From NCBI GenBank assembly GCA_963920705.1, contig OY987227.1:15169602-15233601 (forward strand): a stretch of 64,000 nt of DNA, read 5' to 3'. Below, piece by piece: positions 1-11,931 of the stretch (position 1 is its first letter; every line of letters begins with the position of its first letter). Below the pieces are notes generated by a model. That model did no database searches. It had not been told where the DNA came from and saw only the letters and a program-made list of their open reading frames with translations. The DNA comes from Odiellus spinosus (taxonomy: Eukaryota > Arthropoda > Arachnida > Opiliones > Phalangiidae). Position numbers and translations under genes: made by a program.

Positions 1-451
1 AAAAAAGTTGAATTTATTACAGCATCGTGATAAGAAGTTGCCACCAAGTTCGGTTCGCACTAGATATGACCAGGGGGTTATATAAATAATATACCGTTTC
101 TATAACACATTTTAAATAGATGCTTATATACTTTAAAAATATATTTAGATTATATATATTCACCGTGTTTTCAATATTAATTTTGGTTGAATGATTTTAC
201 TGATGGGGTAAATAAATTTCCTTATATTAATATGTTGAATATTGGTTTTAAACCTTTCGTTCTGGTCGCTAGGATTCAAAATCTTAAATTAATGTCCCTA
301 TCATTACTATTAGTTATTTAGCATACTTTTTCTTTAAATTACATATTTCGGTTCCACTACCACTCTCACAATTTATGAACACTATTTAGGTGAAATTCCA
401 TCAAAATGTTCTAATGTTTAAACCATATTTATTATAGACTAACTACAATTA

Positions 452-873
452 CAGGGTGACCACTGAAAATTTGAAAATCCTATATAGGAAATATAGGAAA
501 TTTCTTTGCGAAATATAGGAAAATATAGGAAGAAATAAGTGTAAAATATATGATAAAATAGGAAGAAATAAGTGTAAAATATATGATAAAATAGGAAAAT
601 AATTAATTAAAAGTAGGAACCATGTTTATTAATCGCCACCGATTTAAACACGGTATTAATATGATCCAATTGCTTAAATAGTATGGAATTTTACAGACTA
701 TTTTAACTGGAAAATGTACAGTTAAGCTAAAATAATCTTATACAGCCACAGCTGACCCTTAACTAGAAATTTTGAGTAGAAATATAGGAGATTATAGGAA
801 TTGTCATAAAATTATAGGAGAAAATAGGAAGGAGGTGAAAAAAATAGGAAACATAGGAAAAGTGGTCACCCTG
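452..873. mobile_element. Non-autonomous hAT-like element
   Basis: The ends are a perfect 13 bp inverted repeat, CAGGGTGACCACT at 452-464 and its complement at 861-873. CAGGG-type termini are usual for hAT transposons. Both ends are flanked directly by CAATTA, a 6 bp direct repeat; hAT normally makes 8 bp, so the outer two bases may have mutated. The interior has no coding capacity. It is built of many ATAGGAAA/TATAGGA words and a 33 bp direct duplication. The terminal motif style resembles the fragment near 9748-10110. Confidence 0.7.
528..593. repeat. 33 bp direct duplication inside the hAT-like element
   Basis: Two consecutive copies of a 33 bp unit beginning GGAAGAAATAAGTG and ending near GATAAAATA, starting at 528 and 561. 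They look identical along the unit. A local duplication within the element is the simple explanation. Confidence 0.8.
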
Positions 874-889
874 CAATTATTATTTGTAG

Positions 890-2133
890 TTTTTGACGTT
901 AAAAATACATTTCAAGGCGCTAAAAATGTATATTTGACGGTAAAAAAATGTATATTTGACGGTAAAAAAATGTATATTTGACGCTAAAAAATGTATATTT
1001 GACGCTAAAAAAATGTATATTTGACGCTAAAAAAATGTATATTTGACGCTAAAAAAATGTATATTTGACGATAAAAAAATGTATATTTGACGCTAAAAAA
1101 CGTATATTTGACGCTAAAAAAATGTATATTTGACGCTAAAAAAATGTATATTTGACGCTAAAAAAATGTATATTTGACGCTAAAAAATGTATATTTGACG
1201 CTAAAAAAAATGTATATTTGACGCTAAAAAAATGTATATTTGACGCTAAAAAAATGTATATTTGACGCTAAAAAAATGTATATTTGACGCTAAAAAAATG
1301 TATATTTGACGCTAAAAAGATGTATATTTGACGCTAAAAAGATGTATATTTGACGCTAAAAAAAATGTATATTTGACGCTAAAAAAATGTATATTTGACG
1401 CTAAAAAAATGTATATTTGACGCTAAAAAAATGTATATTTGACGCTAAAAAATGTATATTTGACGCTAAAAAATGTATATTTGACGCTAAAAAATGTATA
1501 CTTGACGCTAAAAAATGTATACTTGACGCTAAAAATGTATACTTGACGCTAAAAATGTATATTTGACGCTAAAAATGTATATTTGACGCTAAAAATGTAT
1601 ATTTACGCTAAAAATGTATATTTGACGCTAAAAATGTATATTTGACGCTAAAAATGTATATTTGACGCTAAAAATGTATATGTGACGCTAAAAATGTATA
1701 TTTGACGCTAAAAATGTATATTTGACGCTAAAAATGTATATTTGACGCTAAAAATGTATATTTGACGCTAAAAATGTATATTTGACGCTAAAAATGTATA
1801 TTTGACGCTAAAAATGTATATTTGACGCTAAAAATGTATATTTGACGCTAAAAATGTATATTTGACGCTAAAAATGTATATTTGACGCTAAAAATGTATA
1901 TTTGACGCTAAAAATTAATATTTGACGCTAAAAAATAATATTTGACGTTAAAAAATAATATTTGACGTTAAAAAATAATATTTGACGTTAAAAAATAATA
2001 TTTGACGTTAAAAAATAATATTTGACGTTAAAAAATAATATTTGACGTTAAAAAATAATATTTGACGTTAAAAAATAATATTTGACGTTAAAAAATAATA
2101 TTTGACTTTAAAAATTAATATTTGACGTTATAA
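890..2133. repeat. Long minisatellite, 20-22 bp unit TGTATATTTGACGCTAAAAA
   Basis: About 60 head-to-tail copies of one unit. Three zones are visible. From about 915 to 1500 the A-run is mostly 6-8 long, so the period drifts between 21 and 23 bp. From about 1530 to 1910 the period is exactly 20 bp with five A residues, and many copies are identical. From about 1911 to 2130 the unit changes to AATAATATTTGACGTTAAAA, still 20 bp. Edge copies are diverged. The array begins about 16 bp after the right end of the hAT-like element. Short reading through the array yields only repetitive peptide and is not a gene. Confidence 0.95.
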
Positions 2134-4152
2134 AATGAATTGCTAAAGTCACAAAACGTAATTTTTAACGTTATAAAAAACTAATTAGAAATTTCTGTCA
2201 AAAACGAAATGTTAGAATTACTAGATTAAATAAAGAGTTATTTAGTTGCCCATATTGTATATTATGTAGCCTCAAACAACCATTGAAAAAAAAAAGGTTA
2301 AAATGAAATTAAAGAGTACATAAATCAAATTCCATATTCGAAGTATAATATAATTATCATAAAACCACTTAACATAAACCAGATCAAATTTCTTTTTATC
2401 TATAATCTATAAAAATAAATTAAGAACGCGTGCAAAATTAGTTAAATTCCTTAATACCACTTACGGAAGAAAAAGACTGCTTATAATACAGCGCACTAAT
2501 TAAGAGCTCAAATTACCGCCTTGAATGGTTCGCCATTGTCATAGTTAATTTAATTAACTAAAATTTAGGTAATAAATGAATAATCTCGAGTGCGAACTAA
2601 ATTACATCTATACGCGGACGTAAACCAGAGTGTACCGAAAATATTTTATATAATATAAAGGTCCAATGATATCAGAAGAAAAAGGCCCGTAATGTTACTT
2701 ATTTTTGGGTGCAGAGCTCTATATACCAGTTGCCATATAGAGTCGCCAAAAGTCGTAAATACATTTAAGGGTCAACTCGTTTTTACAGTTTTTGTCATTT
2801 AATATATTATCAAGCGCGCCATTAATTTTAACGTTAAAACTTCCCGCTAAAGATTCTTCTAACCTCAAACCGGTCGAGCTAAAACTAAGAACCATTGTTT
2901 CTTCCAAAAGTAGGCCAAAAAAAGAAGGATATATAGGATCGAAAAAAGAGTATTTTCGCGACATTGCAATCGGAAGCACTTATCCCTTGATTTATTGTAG
3001 TTAAAAGGGTGGAGGTCCCTCTTTTAATTGCAATTTCGAAGAAAACTTTAGAGTGTGTAGCGAGAAAAGGGTAGTTTCAATGTTTTATGTCCTTTTTAAG
3101 GGTAAAATTAAACGTACAGGGTGTTAATCAACTCTTTAGGAACAGTTTCAACTCCTGCTGGTCGATAAGTAATTATTAATGAGGCAAAATCAAGGGTAAT
3201 TTAGCTTAAAATGTGCAGCAAAATTACGGAAAGATTATATATATCCATAAGTATAATAATTTAAAATAAGTATGCCAACAAAGATTTATCAGTCGAGAGC
3301 GTCGTCTGCTTATTTTCCCTGCTTATATTGTAATAATTATATTGTTTCAAAAATCCTATTTGTAATTAAATAAAATCGACATTTGTTAAAATTTATAATA
3401 AATTATAACCATTTAAACGTAACTTTTTATGAAATTCGTGGAGTTTCGAACTGTTTAGCTTCTCCATATTCAACCTTTCCTGGTCCTTTATTTTGAAACG
3501 AACCCCTAAAGCCATGTTTACGGGGCATCTATAATATTTCTATCATTTATCTTGGTTATTTTGTAGCTACGTATTTAATATCATTTTTAACTAATTCCTG
3601 TTACAAAAGGGGCCTGGAACCAATTTTTTCGGAAGGACAATAAATCACTCATTTAAACACTGATTTAGAACACTTCGACAGACGTAAGAAACATTAAAAG
3701 GTGCGATAGTTCTACAGGGCAGCATTTCATTGGTCGTTGGAACACGTCATTATCACCCTCTACAAAAATCCGATAGTTTTAGGGAGTTTCCCAGTCGGCC
3801 GAGTTATCTCTAAGAGATCTTGTTCTTACGAGAAACCCTATAGGCATGTGGACTTTTCGATGCCCTAGTGTGCAATTAAGAGGTTTTTTTTAGATTCGAG
3901 TGGGGGGTTTTATATCGGAGATCGTTAAAAATCATAAAATCTTCTTATAAATGACCGTGGTACTTAAAAAGTTTCAAATCTAGAGAGAGAAATTATAATC
4001 GACTTGATTCAAAAAAATAGGATGGAATGATATATTAAATTTTGATGATAATTATTGTATATGAATATATTTAACACAGAATGGGGCTAAATATAATTTA
4101 AATACTGCGTTAATTTATATTGGTTTCGCAATTATACAACAGCTTACTTTAA

Positions 4153-4200
4153 AGGGAGAATGCAACCTAACAACATGTTATCGTTTCCTGATCGTTTAAT
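4153..4200. mobile_element. Terminal fragment of the AGGGAGAATGC MITE family
   Basis: Starts AGGGAGAATGCAACCTAAC directly after TTAA (4149-4152), then tracks the other copies through ATCGTTTAAT, after which similarity stops. It is one end of the family seen at 11.5, 30.3 and 46.1 kb, and lies about 85 bp downstream of the KDM3 exon donor in gene direction. Confidence 0.7.
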
Positions 4201-4284
4201 ATACACTTCCCAGAGCATATATTGGTCACGTGATTAAAACGCGCAATGCGATTGGGGTAAAAATTAAAGTTAAGTGGTACTTAC

Positions 4285-4494
4285 TCTGCTTTTTTCGTTG
4301 TATGAGATAATAACGGCAGTGTACCACTGTGTAGTGCCTTCAGCCCTATAGACTTCTACTCTGTAACCAACGAGGACGGAAGGAGTGGTCAATAGAATGC
4401 GTTGACCGTCTTGAAAATCGATCCACTGTTTGATGGCTTTACGTACGACCGGATATTCCCGAGTAGCTGTTTGATTTTCCCAATCAGCCTCCTG
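4285..4494 (-). CDS. KDM3: KDM3-family H3K9 demethylase, internal exon with WYTAV segment
   Basis: This 210 nt exon encodes 70 residues in phase 0 at both ends. A strong polypyrimidine tract and tatag acceptor precede it on the minus strand, and a consensus gtaagtac donor follows. The peptide contains VVRKAIKQWIDFQ, LVGYRVEVYRAEGTTQWYTA and VIISYNEKSR. The counterpart in human JMJD1C, recalled from memory, is EEVKVWVKEQ...LNGYRVRVYRQDSATQWFTG, an unmistakable family match. The segment belongs to the N-terminal Tudor/SH3-like region thought to take part in chromatin or partner contacts; it is not catalytic. It follows the 32696-32812 exon directly in frame, giving the join KVYQ/QEADW. The acceptor is a TAGCAG (NAGNAG) pair, so a protein lacking the first Gln is possible. 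Because both exons are symmetrical in phase, skipping either would keep the frame. Confidence 0.92.
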
Positions 4495-4879
4495 CTATAA
4501 TTTGATAAAAAGAAAAAGAAAAATAAAGTTATAGCTAGACAATCTAAAAATACGATCGTAAAATTTCAAAAGAGAAAATATGTGTGTAGGAAACATTTTA
4601 GTTTATAAGGAGAAGTTTTACGACACGCCATGTTATGAATACATTAAAATCCCATTAGGCCAACGGATACCCGGTATTAATATTTCATGATTGATGTAGG
4701 TCACGAATGGTTTGGAATTCTTACCTCTTTTATTAAAGTTAACTTTAAATATATATTAGGCAAAATTTAACCAAGGTTTTGATACAAATATAGTCCGTAC
4801 AAGAGTTTTACTATAATAATATATACCATGGCTTAGAAATATAAGTGAGAAATCTATATATAATAAGAAACTTATAGCT

Positions 4880-5175
4880 AATTTCAAAGAGCCACTCTAG
4901 AAGTGCTCTGAATCTATCTGAAAACGTAATTGCTCCTGGCTCGCTATAGAAGATCGAGCAGTGGAACATAAATTTGAAAAAGATTGCACCCCTAAATCGT
5001 GCTTTCATCCCGTTGCTCTTTCGAAAAATATAAGGCAGAGCAAAAAAAAATATTTTCCCAGTGAATACAAAACAAAGGGAGATATTTATTGCTCTGACTC
5101 GTCCAATGGGATACAAAACTTGCTCTCAGAGTGATTTCTCTCGCTCTTAAGAGCACCCAGAGCAATTACTCTTTT
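4880..5175. repeat. AGAGC/GCTCT-rich block, possible degenerate inverted repeat
   Basis: The word GCTCT or its complement recurs about ten times in 300 bp. The outer parts can be read as a weak inverted repeat, with an AAGAGCCACTCT-like left end and AAGAGCACCCAGAGCAA on the right. No terminal repeat is clean and no coding frame is persuasive. It may be an old foldback element. Confidence 0.35.
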
Positions 5176-7867
5176 AATATTACTAATTTCCAATAATATT
5201 TTAAATCTAATCCTAAATAATATATGAAACAAGAGATGGGTAAAAAAAACGAATCATCGTTTTTGATTTGGGCGTAGTCCACTTTTTTTAATGATTTCAA
5301 AATAATATTGCGTTTGGTAAAATAAAATAATCTAATACTAGTTTCGGTGAATTAATTTTAAAATAATATTACGTCATTATTTGTAATTTAAAAGTGTGAA
5401 ATAAATGAACAATCGTGTTTGATGTTCACATAACTCCATCAGTTAAAAACCTTGTCCTTGGACTTGTTACGAGAAAGGGGAGTTACACTTCTAGGCAAAT
5501 TGAGCAACTTGTAGAAAAATTTGATTGATTTCATGTTTAAGTTTCTATACTCAAACTCTAATTCCATTTATTCGTAATATCTTTAACGAATTAGATTAAT
5601 TGCAATTTTAATATTCAAATGAAATTTTTGGTTTTTATAGTAGGTCAATATGTAATTTGCAATTTCGTTCCATTCTAAGTTAATCTATAATTTAAATTTC
5701 AAACAAGTTCTGGGAAATTATTGCATGATGGTAAAAAAAAATATTATGAGGGTTAAAAATTGATGGTGTATAACACACGCAACCTAGACATTTGGGGGAA
5801 AACTTATTTTATATAGTGGTGCCATTGAAAAGGATGTAATTAAAAATGAATTAACAATCCCTAGTTGTATGTCTGGGTCTGCTGGCTAGGGGCAAGAGTA
5901 TATTTGGTATAAAAATACACAATTATATTAAGAATCAAACTAATATTTCTGCACGAACACTTGTATTTATACCCTATTATATATATCTATCTATCTATCT
6001 AATTAAAATACAATATATACATTGAAAGACTTGAAAAAGCGGAAACTTAATGATTTTGACAATATAGAGGTCGTGCGAATTGTTCAAAACGAAATAATTT
6101 GAAACTATGTAAAGGTAATCAAATTAATTTGACCTCGACCATGGAAATTCAACAATCAAGGGCAAAAATGGGTGACAGTATAAAGAAAAATACTAATTAT
6201 AAGCTAAATTATAATTAGTATAATTTTAATAAAAATCACGGCATATAATTTTATCAGATTTTTCTTTGTTTTAGAAAACTTGTATTCACATTGCGTAATT
6301 ATTTGGACCATTAATTAAAAATTACGTCACCACAACTAATTAAAATCGGTACATTTTGTATCCCAAATACAATTTATATGATAAAATAAATTTTACGAAT
6401 TTATTTTAGGATTTCTCAAAAAGAAAAATTGAGGAAAATATATTTTAAAATTCGTTACAATTTCTTATTATTGTATCTATAACTTTAGATCAAGGTTTAA
6501 TATCAAGTACCGTGAGAAAAATAGTGAAACATTTGAGCTGTTGTGAATGATTACCAGCGTATATAGCATTAAAAAACACATGCGGATGATGCTCTTTGGT
6601 GTTGAATGAAATAAAAAAACATTTTAAACACATGTGCGTTTGCGCAACTTCCCATTAAAACCTCTTTATATTTTATATCATTATCAAAGACACTCTCTCT
6701 AATCGTGCCTTACAAATCCCTTTCTAGTCTAAGTATTAGGAGAAGGTTGAAGGGTCTATTAAACTCTTTCGCAATGTAACTTTATTTTTCTCAATCCTTA
6801 ATCCTCAGAATGATGGCACGAAGCCACGCTATGTTTTTTCGTTATTTTTTTTCTCCTCTCACTCTCTCCCCTTCTTCGAATACTTTTTTTTTTCTCTTCA
6901 TACTTATATAAACTCTAGTCTCTTTATTCCTGGAAACGATGATAAGAATTTCTGTCGTCTCCGGTTTGAATTTATGCTGACGCTGAATCATCAGTTGAAT
7001 AGATAATATTTAGTCCTGGCTTACAAACAAAAAGTTGACTCGGAAACGGTATAACTAAACGATAATACGGCGGAGGAATAAACGATGTTAACATATTTTT
7101 TTCGATAACTTGTTTGACTCAGTAAGGTGGGGTGATGGGGTTCTTTTCGTAATCTGTACAAGAGGCTTCTTCGACTTTTTACATTTACTTTTTATCCAGA
7201 AACGCTTACTACATCTATATAATCACGCTAAGGTTGCCAAACGTTGCGACACACGCTGCTAAGTCGTGTAAAAATAAAATACTTCACTATCTCTCTTCAT
7301 CTTCAATAAACATTTTTTTTTTTAAGTTTTAATTTCGACAGCAAACTGAGCTGTAAAGGGGTTATTTGGAACGTATACACTCAAAGCTACTGATCTTTTC
7401 CCGCCACTAAAAGCGCCTTGAGAGTTTCTCATATCGTCGTATCAGTAAATTTAGTGAAACTAAACAATATGGCAAATACGAGAAATAGTTAACGACTACT
7501 ACAATCTTAGTAATCTAACCCCATAAACTTAGAATCTATAAATGTAAAATAAGGAAAATTCCCCACGAAACTAAATCCCAAAATAATTCAATGAGAAGTC
7601 TAATTAATGAAGCCGCAATCGCACTAGACTTTTTAAAAAGAAGGTTAGTTTGTAGAATTAGTTTGACAGTTGTAAAAATCTTTTGCAAAAATTAATATTA
7701 ATTTTTCTTAAAAATCGATTTGAACATTCAACACTGATGTTAACGAGGCTTAAAGGTTAATATATCATATGTGGACGACAAAGATAATAAATTTCGCCAT
7801 TTTGTTGGTATTGTTCAGCCAATCATTGGAGTACACAGACCTTTTTCCTAGCCTTTATCTCCTATTG

Positions 7868-7880
7868 CCCCCCCCCCCCC
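7868..7880. repeat. Poly-C tract (13 C)
   Basis: Run of 13 C in otherwise A+T-rich sequence. A matching run of 13 G is at 22810-22822. Unusual for this composition and prone to sequencing error. Confidence 0.9.
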
Positions 7881-8800
7881 ACAAAAAAGATTACGCTAAA
7901 GTATGATATGTCAATAGAATTCGAGTTGTTATATATTTGATGGCCTTACGTGTAAATTTATTTTTATCACTATAAATTTATTTGGAATTTAAAGGATAAA
8001 CGAACAGTCGTTCTAGGAAAAAAATCTATAATATTTATAATTCGGAACACGCAAAAAATACGTAGTCATTTTTATATTTCTCATTGTTTCTTTATAGGCA
8101 TCAATTATGAATTAGTTCTAATCGCAGCTTATTTCGCGGTTTTTCATTCTTTTTGCTTTTCTTTTCCCCATTGTTTTCCTAGTAATGTTTTCGCTTCATC
8201 ACTCGCGTTCAAAGTATACATAGTTTAAGTCTCTCGCGTGTGCCTATATGACGTTAAATCGTTCATTGTCGACCAAAATATTTTTGACTGGCGTAAAATA
8301 AGGAAGGTGAAAGTTAAAAATAGATTAAGTCGTAAATGTCTCATCGCTTATAATTATCTTATTATTTATTAAAAGATTAAACATCACCATCTGCTCATAT
8401 ATATTTTTTGGAGAAATAGCGAGGCTAATTAAAAAAATTTTGATGATGATGTATTAGTGAAATTAATTGTTATAAAAATGTCTATTATATATAAGGGAGT
8501 CTATCACAGATTATTCATGAGTTAAAAATGGAATTTCAGTACGATACTATAGAAATAATTAGGTCAACAGTAAAAATAAGGATTTTAAAATAACCTTCTT
8601 TCGAATTTAAAATTTTGAACTTTCGTAAAAACGCACAACCCAGAAGAACGTGGAACTTGGAATGTGGTATGCAGAAACTAAAAATAATTAAAAAAATGCT
8701 AATAACCCGACTTTAAAGTTCAACATTTTAAATTTAATGTCGATCACGTAATAGTTTGTTCTTCAATCATTAAAATAATATATTATACTTGTTTAGACAA

Positions 8801-9049
8801 ATTTTTGACCCTTCTAAAACCAAATCAAATATTCCCTAAGCCTAAATTTTGACCCTTCTAAAACCAAATCAAATATTTGCTAAGCCTAAATTTTGACCCT
8901 TCTAAAACCAAACCAAATTTTCGCTAAGCCTAATGTTTGACGCTTCTAAAACTAAATATTCGCTAAGCCTAATGTTTGACGCTTTTAAAACCAAATATCG
9001 CTAAGCCTAATTTTTAACCCTTCTAAAACCTAAGCCTAATTTTGACCCA
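8801..9049. repeat. Tandem repeat of about 45 bp decaying to shorter units
   Basis: Six to seven copies of a unit that begins ATTTTGACCCTTCTAAAACC and ends CGCTAAGCCTAA. The first copies are 44-45 bp. Later ones lose part of the CAAATCAAATAT middle, and the last is about half length. The GCTAAGCCTAA tail occurs in other places in the window too. Confidence 0.9.
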
Positions 9050-9671
9050 CATTCCATATAAACAAAGGCAAAAGATTTTCGATTTAATATGTCAAATTAC
9101 CTGTATTTTATAAAGGGCTAGCTATTTAAAACGTTGGGCAAATATAATTATCTTTTTTTGTTGTTCAAAACTTCATTAAACGTATAATTATTATATTAAT
9201 AGTTAATATATAATATATATGACCGGTATAACGTTTATTACGCTGAGCCAAGAAAATAAACAAAATAATGATTTTCGACAGCCACTGTTAAACAATCTAA
9301 TAGGTTTAAGTGGGAAATGATTATAAACCAATTACATTGTTTGAATTACAAGTTATAAAGATAGTAATTTATTCACAATCCACTTTATATTACTGTATCG
9401 TAAATTTTAACCGCGAATTTTTTTGGCGAGTGAGAAAACCTTGAAAACATTTTCGTATATGTTATTCAATATGCGTGTGTCACAGTGCACGTACACACGC
9501 ATATCCAAGAAAAAAAGGCTTCCATTGCCTTTCAAAAACAAGCCTTAATGATTTTTATAATAACAGACGTTTTACCACTATCATAAAGATATATCATTTT
9601 ATAAACCATTGATTGTTGTTGTGTTAGTAAATTTCACTCAGTACCGTATTATTATTATTCTTCTACTACTA

Positions 9672-10303
9672 AAGCTACTTTCACACTAGTGTATTCCAAT
9701 CGATTTTAATCGATAAATTCAAATCGATCAAGCCGATCAATTTTAATAGGAAAAATAGGATTCCTCTGGCATAATTATAGGATTTTATAGGACATAATCA
9801 TTTATTTTAGATCGTAATAAAAGGACAAATGGTAAAAAAAATATTATCAGTGAAGTTTTTAAAAGCTTTTGCATCTAAGTAATTTTTAATTTTACTAAAT
9901 TTAGCTTTATAAAAATTTCTTTACATTTATGGGATAGCCTAAAAAAGTTATTTGAAAGGGAATAGAACTAATCATGATTTGTTGGCTACATGGTTCCTGA
10001 AATTTACAGATAAAGTTCAAAAACGTAGGATTTTATGGACTATTTGTGAAATTAAAGGATTATATATGTCACTTAAAAATATAGGAATTATAGGACCTCT
10101 TGCAGCCCTGTTTTAAGTGCAATCTGTTCATAAACTTCTTGTAGTTTCAGCTGTATAGGTTAATGAAGCCGAATCGATTTGAAACTGTATGGTTCCCGAA
10201 GCAGTTTCAAGAAATCGATTCAAATCCATTCAAAACGGTTTCCCGCTGCAGAAAAACGTTTTGAAAGAATTTGAATCGACTCCAAAGCATAGTACGAACG
10301 CGG
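9672..10303. mobile_element. TTCACACTAG-type element with a nested insertion
   Basis: The left end reads CTACTTTCACACTAGTG. The right end, complemented, reads CCGCGTTCGTACTATG, a diverged inverted repeat. The interior on both sides has related ATCGATTTGAAA/AATCGATT words. The middle, about 9748-10110, is a different element rich in TATAGGA words, and short TTTTAA matches flank it, suggesting insertion of one element into the other. Boundaries are approximate. Confidence 0.45.
9748..10110. mobile_element. Nested TATAGGA-rich hAT-like fragment
   Basis: The right end, read on the complement, starts CAGGGCTGCAAGAGGTCC, a hAT-like terminus, followed inward by TATAATTCCTATATTTT. The left end lacks the CAGGG terminus but begins with the same AGGAAAAATAGGATT type of sequence. 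Composition resembles the element at 452-873. No coding capacity is seen. Confidence 0.45.
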
Positions 10304-10818
10304 ATTTATACAATTGATAGTTAAATATTTTATTAGTTAAAATATATACAGCTTCCAAAACAATAAATCTATAAACTGAGTTTTCTTTTATTATAAAAAT
10401 ACATAAAAAGTAATAACGTCATTAGTAAATAAGTTTCTAGCGTTCGTAGCTACGTAAATATTGACTTGGAAATGAGCTGTATATACTGTTTGTTTTTTTT
10501 ATTACATTATTTGAAAAAGTATTGAGTTTTTCTAAAGTGAACTGTCACATATGTTTCGGAAAGACCGTTAAAAATAGGCATTCGGATAAATTACTTTGTT
10601 TCCTACTATGCTTTACCCCCTTCATATTCCTTGCTTTTACCATATGGAGAACTCCTCTTGAACATAGTGTATTATAAGACATGACTTTTTCACCCAATGA
10701 AAATATTTGTCAGTATTTGGGCCTTTTTGAGCCCTTAAAAGTGGCGACAAGTTAATAAATCCAAAATTCTGCAATTTTATGATGTAAAGCCCCACTTTCA
10801 GTTCAAAAATTAATTTCG

Positions 10819-10845
10819 AAAAAAAAAAAAAAAAAAAAAAAAAAA
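10819..10845. repeat. Poly-A tract (27 A)
   Basis: Uninterrupted run of 27 A. Similar pure tracts lie at 24042-24069 and 39927-39953. Such tracts may be slippage products or ends of old retroposed sequence; nothing upstream is recognisable as a retroposon. Confidence 0.9.
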
Positions 10846-11521
10846 GCTGTATTTTCTTTCACATTGATATTATTATTGAAAAATGTGTTTTTGAACTTTG
10901 TTGCGAGGTGAAAGGGAATAGTGAGAAGACTCAGAAGAGCACTTGGCTGCCTATAGGAGGACGTGATAATAAGCTAGGTAACGAAATGACTACCCAGGTA
11001 AACTACAGTCCAAAGTCTCCCCACCAAGGAGGTTTCTTCGATTCCTTTTAAATTCTAGATGGGAGGGAATTTTCTTTTCGCCTTTTGAAATTGATGGGTT
11101 TTTGGTCCCACACGGTGTCAAAAGGTTCCCGAAAAAAGAAGAAAAAGGGGGCCAAAATGATGATAAAAGCCACGAAAAAACGAGGAAAAGAGAATTATAA
11201 AGATCGGGAGAAAAGACTTCTCGGAGCAAATCGAAGCGAAGTCACGTTTGGTTCAAGGTGAAATCATTTTTGAGACGAAATAAAAAAGAAAACTTAAAAT
11301 TGGCTTCATCTCTATCTACCACCCGTTCCGTTTCTCCGAAAAGAAAACCGTTGGACAAAAAAAAATCCATCAATTTAAAAAAGGTATCCCCATTTATTTT
11401 ACGCGACGCCTTTCATAAAATGAAAAAAAAAAAAAAAAAAATATATCATGACTATATAGCATTCAAATGATTGAAAATTAAATTTTTAATTTTTACATAT
11501 TTTCACAGGGTGGTGCAAGAA

Positions 11522-11931
11522 AGGGAGAATGCAACCTAATAAGTGTTTTTTATCGATTTCTTGTTTAAATAGGCCTAATCCAATAGAAAAAATTACAAAC
11601 AAATATTAAACCAGAAATAAATTTAAAACTTACCATTAAAATAGGCTTAGCTTGATTCATGGGGATATCCTTAATAAGGACTAGCGACAAATGACATTCA
11701 TCATGAAGATCATGCATCGATCAATGTCATTGGTCGCTAGTCCTTATGTGGGGAGTTCAAGTAATCTCCATGAATCGAGCTAAGCCTATTTTCCGGGTAA
11801 GTTTTAAATTTATTTCTGGTTTAATATTTGTTTTTAAATATATATATATATATTTTTTTTTTTACTGTTGGATTAGGATTAAACGATAAGTAATCCATAA
11901 AAATCACTTGTTTTTGGGTTGAATTCTCTCT
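11522..11931. mobile_element. Palindromic MITE, TTAA-type family, near full-length copy
   Basis: The left end AGGGAGAATGCAACCTAATA is mirrored by the right end, which reads AGAGAGAATTCAACCC on the complement and is followed by TTAA (11932-11935). The left flank has AGAA where TTAA would be expected. The whole element folds: TAGGCCTAATCC and TAAATTTATTTCTGGTTTAA segments occur on both arms. The centre is a tight palindrome around 11680-11750 containing GACTAGCGACAAATGAC and its complement. No ORF. TTAA target sites are typical of piggyBac elements, but the family is inferred only from that. Confidence 0.8.
11680..11752. repeat. Central hairpin of the 11.5 kb MITE
   Basis: AAGGACTAGCGACAAATGAC on the left is answered by GTCATTGGTCGCTAGTCCTT on the right, with a short loop containing GATCATGCATCGATC. 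It would form a stable stem of about 20 bp with one mismatch. Confidence 0.8.

Larger units (their letters stand above)
1..4284 (-). other. KDM3 downstream intron (partial)
   Basis: Sequence following the gtaagtac donor of the 70-codon exon. The next coding segment of the family (after the SYNEKSR position) is not seen, so this intron runs out of the window. It carries a hAT-like element, a long 20-22 bp tandem array and a MITE end. Position 2140-4140 is otherwise plain A+T-rich sequence with short chance ORFs. Confidence 0.75.

Noticed and set aside
772-981. Plus-strand 69-codon reading frame running into the tandem array
   Set aside because: The frame lies across the end of the hAT-like element and the first repeat units; its peptide is just translated repeat.
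4811-5116. Minus-strand 101-codon frame
   Set aside because: Covers the GCTCT-rich repeat block; no recognisable domain, splice context or coding-like composition.
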